64,000 bases of DNA, from NCBI RefSeq assembly GCF_010894435.1, contig NZ_JAAIXZ010000001.1, forward strand, positions 1,022,322 to 1,086,321, given 5' to 3'. Shown piece by piece: positions 37,032-44,887 of the stretch (the first letter of the stretch is position 1; every line of letters begins with the position of its first letter). The stretch is from Pyxidicoccus trucidator. GTDB taxonomy: Bacteria; Myxococcota; Myxococcia; Myxococcales; Myxococcaceae. A model generated the notes under the pieces. It was not told the origin of the DNA, made no database searches, and saw only the letters and a list, made by a program, of their open reading frames with translations. The position numbers were made by a program, and so were the translations under genes.

Positions 37032-38420
37032 TCAGGGGTACAGCGTGCGGGACAGGGCCTGGAAGCTCCGCCCGCTCTCCTCCGCCAGCGGGTGGCGGCC
37101 GTCACGCACCACCACGCGTCCGGCCACCGCCACCTCGCGCACGGCGGCCTTGTCCGCGCCGAAGACAATCGCGGCCAGCAGCGACTCCGGGCTCGCGCCG
37201 GTGAGCGACGGGTGGTGCAGGTCCACCGTGAAGAAGTCCGCGGGAGCCCCCGCCTCCAGGGCTCCAGAGGACAGGCCCAGGCTGCGCGCCCCCTCCACCG
37301 TGGCCATCCCCAGCAGCCGCGCCGCCAGGCCGTCCATGGCGCCACGCCCCGGGTCCAGCACAGCGCGCCGCAGCCGCGCCAGCCGCAGGTGGCCTTCCAA
37401 TTGGCGTGCCTCGTCCAGCAGGTCCACCGTGGCCTGGCTGTCCGAGCCCAGGCTGATGCGCGCCCCCGCGCGGACCAGCGCGTCCGCCGGGACGATGCCG
37501 TCGCCCAGGTTGCGCTCCGTGGAGGGACACGCGCACACCGTCGCCTCGGCCCGGCCCAGCAGCGCCACCTCCTCGTCCGTCAGGTGGACGCCGTGCACCA
37601 CGGTGAAGCCCGGGCCGAGCAACCCCAGGTCCGAGAGCAGCTCCACCGGCCGCCGGCCATGCTCGGCGAGACAGGCCTCGATTTCCTTCGGCTGCTCCGC
37701 CACGTGCATGTGCACGGGCAGGCGCTTCGCCGCGGAGCTGGAGAGCGCGGCCAGCCACTCCCGGGGCACCGCGCGCACGCTGTGCGGCGCGAGGCCCACG
37801 CTGACCGCCGCGTCGTCCCGCGTCTCTCGCACGAGCGACTCCGCCGAGCCGAGGAAGGCGTCCACGTCCCCGTCGATGAAGCGCCGCTGGCGCGGGTTCT
37901 CCGGCACCTTGAAGCCGGCGCGCGCATAGCCCACGCGCAGCAGACAGATGCGCAGGCCCACGTCCCGCGCGGCGCGGATGACGGCGTGCGCCAGCGTGTT
38001 GCGGTCCGCGTACGGCGTGCCGTCCGCCTGGTGGTGGAGGTAGTGGAACTCGCCCACGGTGGTGATGCCGGCCAGGGCCATCTCCACGAAGGCCTGCCGC
38101 GAGGCGACGTACACGTCGTCCGGCCCCAGCGACTCGGCGGCGCGGTACATGGCCTCGCGCCAGCTCCAGAAGTCGTCAGCCTCGCGGCCGGAGGCGACGT
38201 ACTCGGTGCGCCCGCGGATGAGGCGCTGGAAGGCGTGCGAGTGGCCGTTGACGAGCCCCGGCAGCAGCGCGCGCCCCGGCAGCCGGACGGTGTTCGCTCC
38301 GGCGGGCACGGGGCCTTCAGCAACGACGAGCCCTTCCGCGCTCACGCACAGGGCCCTTCCTTCGTGGAACCGGCCTCCGGTGTAGAGGAGGTCCGGCTGG
38401 TAGACGGTGAGGTCGGTCAC
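37032..38420 (-). CDS. hutF: Formimidoylglutamate deiminase
   Basis: The 462-residue product has the length and motifs of HutF: GLVNGHSHAFQRLIRG (HxH metal site), SWREAMYRAA, GITTVGEFHYLHHQADG, HMHVAEQPKEIEACL, FTVVHGVHLT and SLGSDSQATVDLLDEAR. HutF converts N-formimidoyl-glutamate to N-formylglutamate plus ammonia in the five-step histidine-degradation route. No hutH, hutU, hutI or hutG is present in the window. It is probably the first gene of a hutF-argE pair. Confidence 0.88.
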   Translation of the reverse strand: MTDLTVYQPDLLYTGGRFHEGRALCVSAEGLVVAEGPVPAGANTVRLPGRALLPGLVNGHSHAFQRLIRGRTEYVASGREADDFWSWREAMYRAAESLGPDDVYVASRQAFVEMALAGITTVGEFHYLHHQADGTPYADRNTLAHAVIRAARDVGLRICLLRVGYARAGFKVPENPRQRRFIDGDVDAFLGSAESLVRETRDDAAVSVGLAPHSVRAVPREWLAALSSSAAKRLPVHMHVAEQPKEIEACLAEHGRRPVELLSDLGLLGPGFTVVHGVHLTDEEVALLGRAEATVCACPSTERNLGDGIVPADALVRAGARISLGSDSQATVDLLDEARQLEGHLRLARLRRAVLDPGRGAMDGLAARLLGMATVEGARSLGLSSGALEAGAPADFFTVDLHHPSLTGASPESLLAAIVFGADKAAVREVAVAGRVVVRDGRHPLAEESGRSFQALSRTLYP

Positions 38421-38486
38421 CCCGGCAGCGTACGTCAGCCGACCGGGGGCCGCAGCAGCGACGGAGCGGACCGCCGCACGCCACCG

Positions 38487-39947
38487 TCAGCGGGTGGACG
38501 CGTACGAGGAGCCCTCGTCCTTCAGCGGGTGGCCCGAGTGGTCATCCTCGCCCGGCCGGCCCATTCCCTTGTGCACCGCCGGTGCGGACGCATTCACCGG
38601 GCCCACGTAGAAGACGCCGTGGTAGCCCGCGTCGTTCCTCCCATCCCAGCGGTGGACGAAGAAGCGGTCGCCGTTGTCATTCCCCTTCGCATTGCGAATG
38701 CCGCAGTCCAGCTTGTCCTTCGCGCCCTTGGTGTCCACGGCGCAAATCCAGGCCGAGCCGCTGTCGTACGCCATGTCCAGCGCCACCACGTCGTCGAGCT
38801 TCTCCTCCAGCAGCAGGCCCATGGGACGGTAGGTCTTGTCCCACGGCAGGCCCGACTTCGTGCGCGCGTGGATGTTGCCGGACAGCACCACGTAGAAGCG
38901 CTCCGACGCCGACTCGACCTGGTGCTTCACCGTGGCCGCCATGGCGCTCTCACGCTGCTGCCCCTGGGCCTTGGGGTGGTCGAAGACGAAGGCCTCCAGG
39001 TCCAGGCCGCGCGAGCGGAGCTGGCGCAATTGCTCCAGCATGTTGGCCACCGCCTCGCTGCTGCGGCCATCCGGGTACGGGCTGCGCCAGAAGGGCGCCT
39101 CCATCAGCTTGAGCCAGTCCTCCTCGGTGCCAGCGCTCTCCAGGAAAGCGTCCACGCGCGTCTGGTTCTCCAGCGGCAGTTCCAGGCCCACCGTCACCGG
39201 CATGCCCGCCACCATGGCCTGACACGCCGCCTGGGCCACGAAGCGCGGCACCTCCTGCGTGCCGTGCATCTCGCCCAGCAGCAGCACGGCGCCCTTCTTC
39301 GCATGCTTGCCCAGGCCGATGATGGGCAGGCCGCACTCAATCGCCATTGCGTTGGGCGCTTCCTTCGCCTCGGGCGCCTTGGCCACCTGCACCGGCCTGG
39401 GCGCGTTCTCCTCCTTCGCGAGCTTCGGCGCCACGGAGTTGAACACCCTCCACTCCATCACCAGGTCCCGCGAGCCCTGGCCGGACTCCGCGAAGAAGGA
39501 GTTCTCTCCCTGCGGCGCGTCGAAGTAGGCCTCCAGGTCCTCGACGCTGAGCTCCTCGCCGCCGCCAAGGGCGCGGCTGACGCCCCAGGACAGCTGACCG
39601 CCCGTCGGGGAGAGCGTCTTGTTGGCGCTCTTGGTGATGCGGATGATCCACAGCTTGCTCTGCGTCGGCGACTCGCGCTTGCCCAGCACCATGTAGCGGT
39701 GCCAGTAGCCGGAGATCTTCGAGCCGCCGAACTCCTGGCGCCAATCCGTCTGGAGCACCATGCTGCCCTTGTCCTCGCGGTAGGGCAGCTTGTTCTCCGT
39801 GAAGAACTCGCGGACCTGGGGCCACATCTCCTCCAGGGGCCGTTCGTAGATGGCCTCCCGGTCCGGGATGTCCAGGTCACCCATGCGGGCCGCACAGCCC
39901 GACAGGCCCCAGACCAGCATCACCACCGCGTAGAACACCGAGCGCAT
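38487..39947 (-). CDS. ChaN-like lipoprotein, paralog 1
   Basis: The 486-residue protein starts with a lipobox (VWGLSGC) and AGGGGAA upstream of the ATG. The N-terminal domain (YERPLEEMWPQVREFF, then MVLQTDWRQEF) recalls the BamC helix-grip style; the link is only a resemblance. The second domain contains LLLGEMHGTQEVPRFV, VTVGLELPLENQTRVDAF and VVLSGNIHA, a pattern like ChaN/EreA-type lipoproteins. The linker between domains (about residues 120-140) is its most variable part relative to the two paralogs. It is anchored to a membrane by lipid, and the role is unknown. The stop lies 66 bp upstream of the hutF start. Confidence 0.72.
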   Translation of the reverse strand: MRSVFYAVVMLVWGLSGCAARMGDLDIPDREAIYERPLEEMWPQVREFFTENKLPYREDKGSMVLQTDWRQEFGGSKISGYWHRYMVLGKRESPTQSKLWIIRITKSANKTLSPTGGQLSWGVSRALGGGEELSVEDLEAYFDAPQGENSFFAESGQGSRDLVMEWRVFNSVAPKLAKEENAPRPVQVAKAPEAKEAPNAMAIECGLPIIGLGKHAKKGAVLLLGEMHGTQEVPRFVAQAACQAMVAGMPVTVGLELPLENQTRVDAFLESAGTEEDWLKLMEAPFWRSPYPDGRSSEAVANMLEQLRQLRSRGLDLEAFVFDHPKAQGQQRESAMAATVKHQVESASERFYVVLSGNIHARTKSGLPWDKTYRPMGLLLEEKLDDVVALDMAYDSGSAWICAVDTKGAKDKLDCGIRNAKGNDNGDRFFVHRWDGRNDAGYHGVFYVGPVNASAPAVHKGMGRPGEDDHSGHPLKDEGSSYASTR

Positions 39948-40000
39948 TCACGTTCCCCTCGATTGAGCTTCGAGCAGGGAAACGGATGCGCTCGGACGGT

Positions 40001-40006
40001 ATATCG
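40001..40006 (-). promoter_or_regulatory. CGATAT element upstream of paralog 1
   Basis: On the minus strand CGATATA lies 54 bases before the ATG of paralog 1. The same core lies at 53 and 57 bases before the other two paralogs. No -35 box is obvious; it could be a -10 element or a regulator site. Confidence 0.35.
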
Positions 40007-40046
40007 ACCGCCCGAGCACATGCCCGCGGGTGCTGGGGAGTCTCCG

Positions 40047-41522
40047 TCAGTGAACGGAGGCGACCGACGAGCCCTCGTCCTTCAGCGGATGAGCCGAGTT
40101 GTCATTCTCGCCCGGCCGGCCCAGCCCCTTGTGCACCGCGGGCGCCGACGCGTTCACCGGGCCCACGTAGAAGACGCCGTGGTAGCCCGAGTCGTTCGCT
40201 CCATCCCAGCGGTGGACGAAGAAGCGGTCGCCGTTGTCCTTGCCCTTCGCATTGCGGATGCCGCAGTCCAGCCGGTCCTTCACGCCCTTGCTGTCCACGG
40301 CGCAAATCCAGGCCGAGCCGCTGTCGTACGCCATGTCCAGCGCCACCACGTCGTCGAGCGTCTCTTCCAGCAGCAGCCCCATGGGACGGTACTTCTTGTC
40401 CCAGGGCAGGCCCGACTTCGTGCGCGCGTGGATGTTGCCCGAGAGCACCACGTAGAAGCGCTCCGGCGCCGAGTCCACCTGGTGCTTCACCGTGGCGGCC
40501 ATGGCGCTCTCACGCTGCTGCCCCTGGTCCTTCGGGTGGTCGAAGACGAAGGCCTCCACGTCCAGACCGCGCGAGCGGAGCTGGCGCAGTTGCTCCAGCA
40601 TGTTGGCCACCGCCTCGCTGCTGCGGCCGTCCGGATAGGGGCTGCGCCAGAAGGGAGCATCCATCAGCTTCAGCCAGTCCTCCTCGGTGCCGGCGCTTTC
40701 CAGGAAGGCGTCCACGCGCGTCTGGCTCTCCAGCGGCAGCTCCAGCCCCACCGTCACCGGCGTGCCCGCCACCGTCACCTGACACACCGTCTGCGCCAGG
40801 AAGCGCGGCACTTCCTGCGTGCCGTGCATCTCTCCCAGCAGCAGCACGGCGCCCTTCTTCACCTGCTTGCCCAGCCCGATGATGGGCAGGCCGCACTCAA
40901 TGGCCATCGCGTTGGGCGCTTCCTTCGCCTCGGGCGCCTTGGCCACCTGCACCGGCTTGGGCACGTTCTCTTCCTTCGCCAGCTTCGGCGCGACGGAGCG
41001 GAACACCTTCCACTCCATCACCAGGTCTCGCGAGCCCTGGCCGGACTCCGCGTAGAAGGAGTTCTCCCCGCGCGGCGCATCGAAGCGGTCCTCGAAGTCC
41101 TCGACGGAGACGCCCCCCACCGAGTCGTCATTGCCGTCGTTCAGGTTCCGGTTCACGCCCCAGTCCAGCTCCTTGCCGGCAATGGAGAGCGTCTTGTTGG
41201 CGCTCTTGGTGACGCGGATGATCCACAGCTTGCTCTGGGTGGGGGACTCACGCTTGCCCAGCACCATGTAGCGGTGCCAGTAGCCGGCGATCCTCGAGCC
41301 GCCGAACTCCTCGCGCCACTCCGTCTGGAGCACCATGCTGCCCTTGTCCTCGCGGTAGGGCAGGTTGTTCTCCGTGAAGAAGGTGCGCACCTCTGGCCAC
41401 ATCTCCTCCAGGGGCCTGTCGTAGATGGCCTCCCGGTCCGGGATGTCCAGGTCACCCATGCGGGCCGCGCAGCCCGTCACAATCAAAGCCAGTACCGCCA
41501 CCACATATGCCGAGAGGCGCAT
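40047..41522 (-). CDS. ChaN-like lipoprotein, paralog 2
   Basis: The start at 41522 (with GGAG six bases upstream) is chosen because the frame's longer start at 41618 runs into the intergenic region. The 491-residue protein has lipobox LIVTGC and the same two domains as its neighbours: WPEVRTFFTENNLPYRED in the first, LLLGEMHGTQEVPRFLAQ, GLELPLESQTR and VVLSGNIHA in the second. The interdomain linker differs (NRNLNDGNDDSVGGVSVEDF). Function unknown. Confidence 0.74.
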   Translation of the reverse strand: MRLSAYVVAVLALIVTGCAARMGDLDIPDREAIYDRPLEEMWPEVRTFFTENNLPYREDKGSMVLQTEWREEFGGSRIAGYWHRYMVLGKRESPTQSKLWIIRVTKSANKTLSIAGKELDWGVNRNLNDGNDDSVGGVSVEDFEDRFDAPRGENSFYAESGQGSRDLVMEWKVFRSVAPKLAKEENVPKPVQVAKAPEAKEAPNAMAIECGLPIIGLGKQVKKGAVLLLGEMHGTQEVPRFLAQTVCQVTVAGTPVTVGLELPLESQTRVDAFLESAGTEEDWLKLMDAPFWRSPYPDGRSSEAVANMLEQLRQLRSRGLDVEAFVFDHPKDQGQQRESAMAATVKHQVDSAPERFYVVLSGNIHARTKSGLPWDKKYRPMGLLLEETLDDVVALDMAYDSGSAWICAVDSKGVKDRLDCGIRNAKGKDNGDRFFVHRWDGANDSGYHGVFYVGPVNASAPAVHKGLGRPGENDNSAHPLKDEGSSVASVH

Positions 41523-41574
41523 CGTCAACTCCCTCCAATCCAGACCCAGGAGGTAACGGAAGCCTACACGCGAC

Positions 41575-41580
41575 ATATCG
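41575..41580 (-). promoter_or_regulatory. CGATAT element upstream of paralog 2
   Basis: Minus-strand CGATATG, 53 bases before the ATG of paralog 2, at nearly the same distance as in the other two copies. Confidence 0.35.
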
Positions 41581-41620
41581 GCCACGCGAGCCCCCGCCCG
41601 CGTGGCCGTGGGTGCCACCG

Positions 41621-43129
41621 TCAGCGGACGGAGGCGAACGAGGAGCCCTCGTCCTTCAGCGGGTGGACCGAGTTGTCGTTCTCACCCGGTCGACCCAGCC
41701 CCTTATGCACTGCCGGTGCGGACGCGTTCACCGGGCCCACGTAGAAGACGCCGTGGTAGCCCGCATCGTTCCTCCCATCCCAGCGGTGGACGAAGAAGCG
41801 GTCGCCGTTGTCCCTGCCCTTCGCATCGCGGATGCCGCAGTCGAGCTTGTCCTTCACGCCCTTGCTGTCCACCGCGCAAATCCAGGCCGAGCCGCTGTCG
41901 TAGGCCATGTCCAGCGCCACCACGTCGTCGAGCTCCTCCTCCAACAGCAGGCCCATGGGACGGTACTTCTTGTCCCAGGGCAGGCCCGACTTCGTGCGCG
42001 CGTGGATGTTGCCCGAGAGCACCACGTAGAAGCGGTCCGGCGCCGACTCCACCTGATGCTTCACCGTGGCGGCCATGGCGCTCTCGCGCTGCTGCCCCTG
42101 GGCCTTGGGGTGGTCGAAGACGAAGGCCTCCACGTCCAGGCCGCGCGAGCGGAGCTGGCGCAGTTGCTCCAGCATGTTGGCCACCGCCTCACTGCCTCGG
42201 CCGTCCGGATAGGGGCTGCGCCAGAAGGGAGAATCCATCAGCTTCAGCCAGTCCTCCTCGGTGCCGGCGCTCTCCAGGAACGCGTCCACGCGCGTCTGGC
42301 TCTCCAGGGGCAGTTCCAGGCCCACCGTCACCGGCGTGCCCGCCACCATGGACTGACACACCGTCTGGGCCACGAAGCGCGGCACCTCCTGCGTGCCGTG
42401 CATCTCGCCCAGCAGCAGCACGGCGCCCTTCTTCACCTGCTTGCCAAGGCCGATGATGGGCAGGCCGCACTCAATCGCCATCGCATTGGGGGCCTCCTTC
42501 GCCGTGGGCGCCTTTGCGACGCGGATCGGCTGCGGCGCGTTCTCCTCCTTCGCCAGCTTCGGCGCGACGGAGCGGAACACCTTCCACTCCATCAGCAGGT
42601 CTCGCGACCCCTGGCCGGACTCCGCGAAGTAGGAGTTGTCCCCGCGCGGCGCGTCCATCATCTCCTCCCAGTCCTCGGGGCTCGTGGTCGGCGGGACGAA
42701 CTCGCCCCCGGTCGGGGTGCCTCCGTTCTCGCTGCCACCGCCGCCGCGTCCAGCCCGGCTGACGCCCCAGTCCAGCTCCTTGCCCGCCACCGACAGGGCA
42801 CTGTTGGCACTCTTGGTGATGCGGATGATCCACAGCTTGCTCTGGGTGGGGGACTCACGCTTGCCCAGCACCAGGTAGCGGTGCCAGAAGCCCGCCACCT
42901 TCGAGCCGCCGAACTCCTGGCGCCACTCGGTCTGGAGCACCATGCTGCCCTTGTCCTCGCGGAAGGGCAGCTCGTTCTGCGTGAAGAAGGTGCGCACCTC
43001 CGGCCACATCTCATCCAGGGGCCTGTCGTAGATGGCCTCCCGGTCCGGGATGTCCAGGTCACCCATGCGGGCCGCGCAGCCCGTCATCACCAAAGCCAGT
43101 GCTACCGCCGCGTAGGCCACCAAGCGCAT
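41621..43129 (-). CDS. ChaN-like lipoprotein, paralog 3
   Basis: The 502-residue protein has lipobox LVMTGC and AGGAGGGG upstream of its ATG. It keeps all motifs of the other two copies (LLLGEMHGTQEVPRFVAQ, GLELPLESQTR, VVLSGNIHA). It has the longest interdomain linker, with a Gly/Asn/Pro-rich insert (SRAGRGGGGSENGGTPTGG). It is the most upstream of the array. Function unknown. Confidence 0.74.
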   Translation of the reverse strand: MRLVAYAAVALALVMTGCAARMGDLDIPDREAIYDRPLDEMWPEVRTFFTQNELPFREDKGSMVLQTEWRQEFGGSKVAGFWHRYLVLGKRESPTQSKLWIIRITKSANSALSVAGKELDWGVSRAGRGGGGSENGGTPTGGEFVPPTTSPEDWEEMMDAPRGDNSYFAESGQGSRDLLMEWKVFRSVAPKLAKEENAPQPIRVAKAPTAKEAPNAMAIECGLPIIGLGKQVKKGAVLLLGEMHGTQEVPRFVAQTVCQSMVAGTPVTVGLELPLESQTRVDAFLESAGTEEDWLKLMDSPFWRSPYPDGRGSEAVANMLEQLRQLRSRGLDVEAFVFDHPKAQGQQRESAMAATVKHQVESAPDRFYVVLSGNIHARTKSGLPWDKKYRPMGLLLEEELDDVVALDMAYDSGSAWICAVDSKGVKDKLDCGIRDAKGRDNGDRFFVHRWDGRNDAGYHGVFYVGPVNASAPAVHKGLGRPGENDNSVHPLKDEGSSFASVR

Positions 43130-43185
43130 GTGTTACCCCTCCTCAAGAGCAAACCTCGAGAGGGGAACGAGGGCGCGTCCGGGGC

Positions 43186-43191
43186 ATATCG
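43186..43191 (-). promoter_or_regulatory. CGATAT element upstream of paralog 3
   Basis: Minus-strand CGATATG, 57 bases before the ATG of paralog 3, matching the elements of the two other copies. Confidence 0.35.
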
Positions 43192-43214
43192 GACACGCAC
43201 GGACACGGGCGACC

Positions 43215-43700
43215 TCAGGCCTGGGCCTCGGAGCCTCCGTGGATGACGGCGCGCTCCCGCTCCCATGGGCGGCTGCGGACGGCCTCGCGAATCCAGATGA
43301 CGTGGCGACGCTCGTCCTCGCGGTGCTTCTCGATGAGGGCGCGGACGTCCGGGGTCCACTCGAACCGCAGGGCCAGCTCGTAGACGCGGTTGGTGTACTC
43401 CTCGTTGCCCATCATCGCGACCAGCGCGGCCTCGGTGCCCATCATGCTCGTCATGGCCGTCAGCCCCTTCATCGCCGCGCCCTTGAGGTCCGGGCGCAGC
43501 TCCACGGGCTCGCCTCCGAGCTGGTGGATGAGGGTGTTGAGGTCCTGGACATGCCGCATGTGGTCGATGCGGTAGTCGTTGAGCCGCTCACGTACCAGGG
43601 GCTCCGGGATGCGACAGAGCGCGGCGTCGTACGCCCCCACCGCATCCGCGTCGAGCTGGGCCAGGCTGCGAAGCTTCGCGACTGCGGAATTCTCGGCCAT
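43215..43700 (-). CDS. DUF2383-type ferritin-like protein
   Basis: AGGAGG lies five bases before the ATG at 43700, which gives 161 residues; the longer frame is not supported. The phrases QLDADAVGAYDAALCRI, DYRIDHMRHVQDLNTLIHQLGG, GTEAALVAMMGNEEYTNRVYE and HREDERRHVIWIRE are characteristic of the ferritin-like DUF2383 four-helix bundle. The Glu and His residues in those helices could bind metal. Relatives are often stress-inducible. The gene diverges from a small membrane-protein gene. Confidence 0.82.
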   Translation of the reverse strand: MAENSAVAKLRSLAQLDADAVGAYDAALCRIPEPLVRERLNDYRIDHMRHVQDLNTLIHQLGGEPVELRPDLKGAAMKGLTAMTSMMGTEAALVAMMGNEEYTNRVYELALRFEWTPDVRALIEKHREDERRHVIWIREAVRSRPWERERAVIHGGSEAQA

Positions 43701-43872
43701 GTCGACCTCCTGGAAGCGGACCCTGGCCAATGTGAGATGGCTCTTCCCGCAGGCCAACCTGTCCCCGGGAAGTACCCCTGGCCCGGTCCGAGAGCAGGCG
43801 GGCAGGCATGCGAGGGAGCCGGGCCCCGGCATGCGCACTTTTGACCCGCAACCCTTCCGCTGGAGGAACCCC

Positions 43873-44187
43873 ATGAAGAACGAGGACCTCGCCACCACCC
43901 GCGTCGAGGAAGCGACCAAGCGAATCCCCTCTATTGGCCTGCTGGGCGTCGCCGTGGGCTCCGTGGTGGCCAGCGCGACGCTGATGGCGCTGGGCCGCAA
44001 GCAGGCGGCGCTCTTCGTGGGTCAGTGGGCGCCGACCATCATCGCGTTCGCCATCTACAACAAAATCGTGAAGACCTTCTCCGCTCCCTACGACGAGGAC
44101 CAGCGCCTGAAGCACGGCGACAACGCGTCCCTCATCAAGTCGCCGGAGGAGCGGCGCCGGCAGGAGTCGCTCCGGCCACTGAGCTGA
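43873..44187 (+). CDS. Small membrane protein of unknown function
   Basis: The ATG at 43873 has GGAGG upstream and gives 104 residues. Two hydrophobic segments are visible (IGLLGVAVGSVVASATLMAL and ALFVGQWAPTIIAFAIYNKIV), followed by a charged tail (KSPEERRRQESLRPLS). No family is recognised. It diverges from the DUF2383 gene; two copies of GGCATGCG lie 23 bases apart in the spacer (43805 and 43828). Confidence 0.65.
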   Translation: MKNEDLATTRVEEATKRIPSIGLLGVAVGSVVASATLMALGRKQAALFVGQWAPTIIAFAIYNKIVKTFSAPYDEDQRLKHGDNASLIKSPEERRRQESLRPLS

Positions 44188-44247
44188 GGCGTCCTCCCCT
44201 GCCCTCTCGCCCCAGGGGCGGGGGTCGGGCCCAGCGGAGTGCGGCCC

Positions 44248-44264
44248 CCCGAGACGGCCTCGGG
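44248..44264. terminator. Hairpin after the SemiSWEET-like gene
   Basis: CCCGAG and CTCGGG form a 6-bp stem around ACGGC between the two convergent genes. No T-run; weak. Confidence 0.28.
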
Positions 44265-44265
44265 C

Positions 44266-44595
44266 TCAGGCGTGGAGGGGGCGGGCGGGCTCACGGCCTT
44301 CGCGATTGGCGCTCGCGGCCAGCACTCCACGCCTCCGCTCCGCGCGGCGGTGCTTGAAGACGATGACCACGCCAATCACGGCGCTCAGCAACAGCAGGGC
44401 ATTGGTCACCACGAAGACCCAGTTGCCCACCAGCAGGCTGTAGATGGTGAAGCCCGTGGAGGCTGTTATCTGCCCCACGAAGAGCCAGTTGGACACGCCC
44501 TCGCTGGAGCCGGACTTCCACTGCTTGTGGACCTGCTTGCCGATGGTCAGCACCAGGATGAGCGAGCTGAACCAGCCGATGGCTTCGGACCCCAT
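44266..44595 (-). CDS. SemiSWEET / PQ-loop-like membrane protein
   Basis: GGAGGG lies just before the ATG at 44595. The 109-residue product has three hydrophobic helices, as in SemiSWEET half-transporters: AIGWFSSLILVLTIGKQVHKQW, VSNWLFVGQITASTGFTIYS and VFVVTNALLLLSAVIGVVIVF. The phrase WKSGSSEGVSNWLF matches the conserved PQ-loop-like turn. Such proteins work as dimers to move sugars. The substrate is unknown. It is convergent with the small membrane-protein gene. Confidence 0.7.
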   Translation of the reverse strand: MGSEAIGWFSSLILVLTIGKQVHKQWKSGSSEGVSNWLFVGQITASTGFTIYSLLVGNWVFVVTNALLLLSAVIGVVIVFKHRRAERRRGVLAASANREGREPARPLHA

Positions 44596-44887
44596 GGACC
44601 CTCCGGGCACTGAGGATGCGCACGTGCTCACGGGAGGACATCCGGCGGTGCCCGCCTCCTCTTCGGCCATGCGCCGGAGCGCGGCATGCAACGCGCACGG
44701 GAGCCCCTACCCTGAGAACTGGGGGGTGTGCAGTACGCACAGACACGCGTCCCGAGCCCGGTCTCAGCGGGGCCCGGTTGGCTGGCGGCTTTCCGGACGA
44801 TGGGTGGGGGCCCGGGGCGCGTGACTCCCAACTTCTCAGCGCTTCGCGTGATTTGCCGCTGGCCCGCTGGATGCCAAAGGTTTGAGC

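Larger units (their letters stand above)
38487..43129 (-). repeat. Tandem array of three paralogous lipoprotein genes
   Basis: Three genes of 486, 491 and 502 codons are near copies in order, direction and sequence; most of the difference is in one linker between the two domains. The spacers are about 98-100 bp and each carries the same short element. This is a local gene amplification. Confidence 0.9.

Noticed and set aside
35832..41744. Plus-strand open frame of 1970 codons across argE, hutF and two lipoprotein genes
   Set aside because: It is antisense to well-supported genes, spans their intergenic gaps, and its composition (Arg/His/Leu/Val-rich, no domain) is what high third-position GC produces on the opposite strand.
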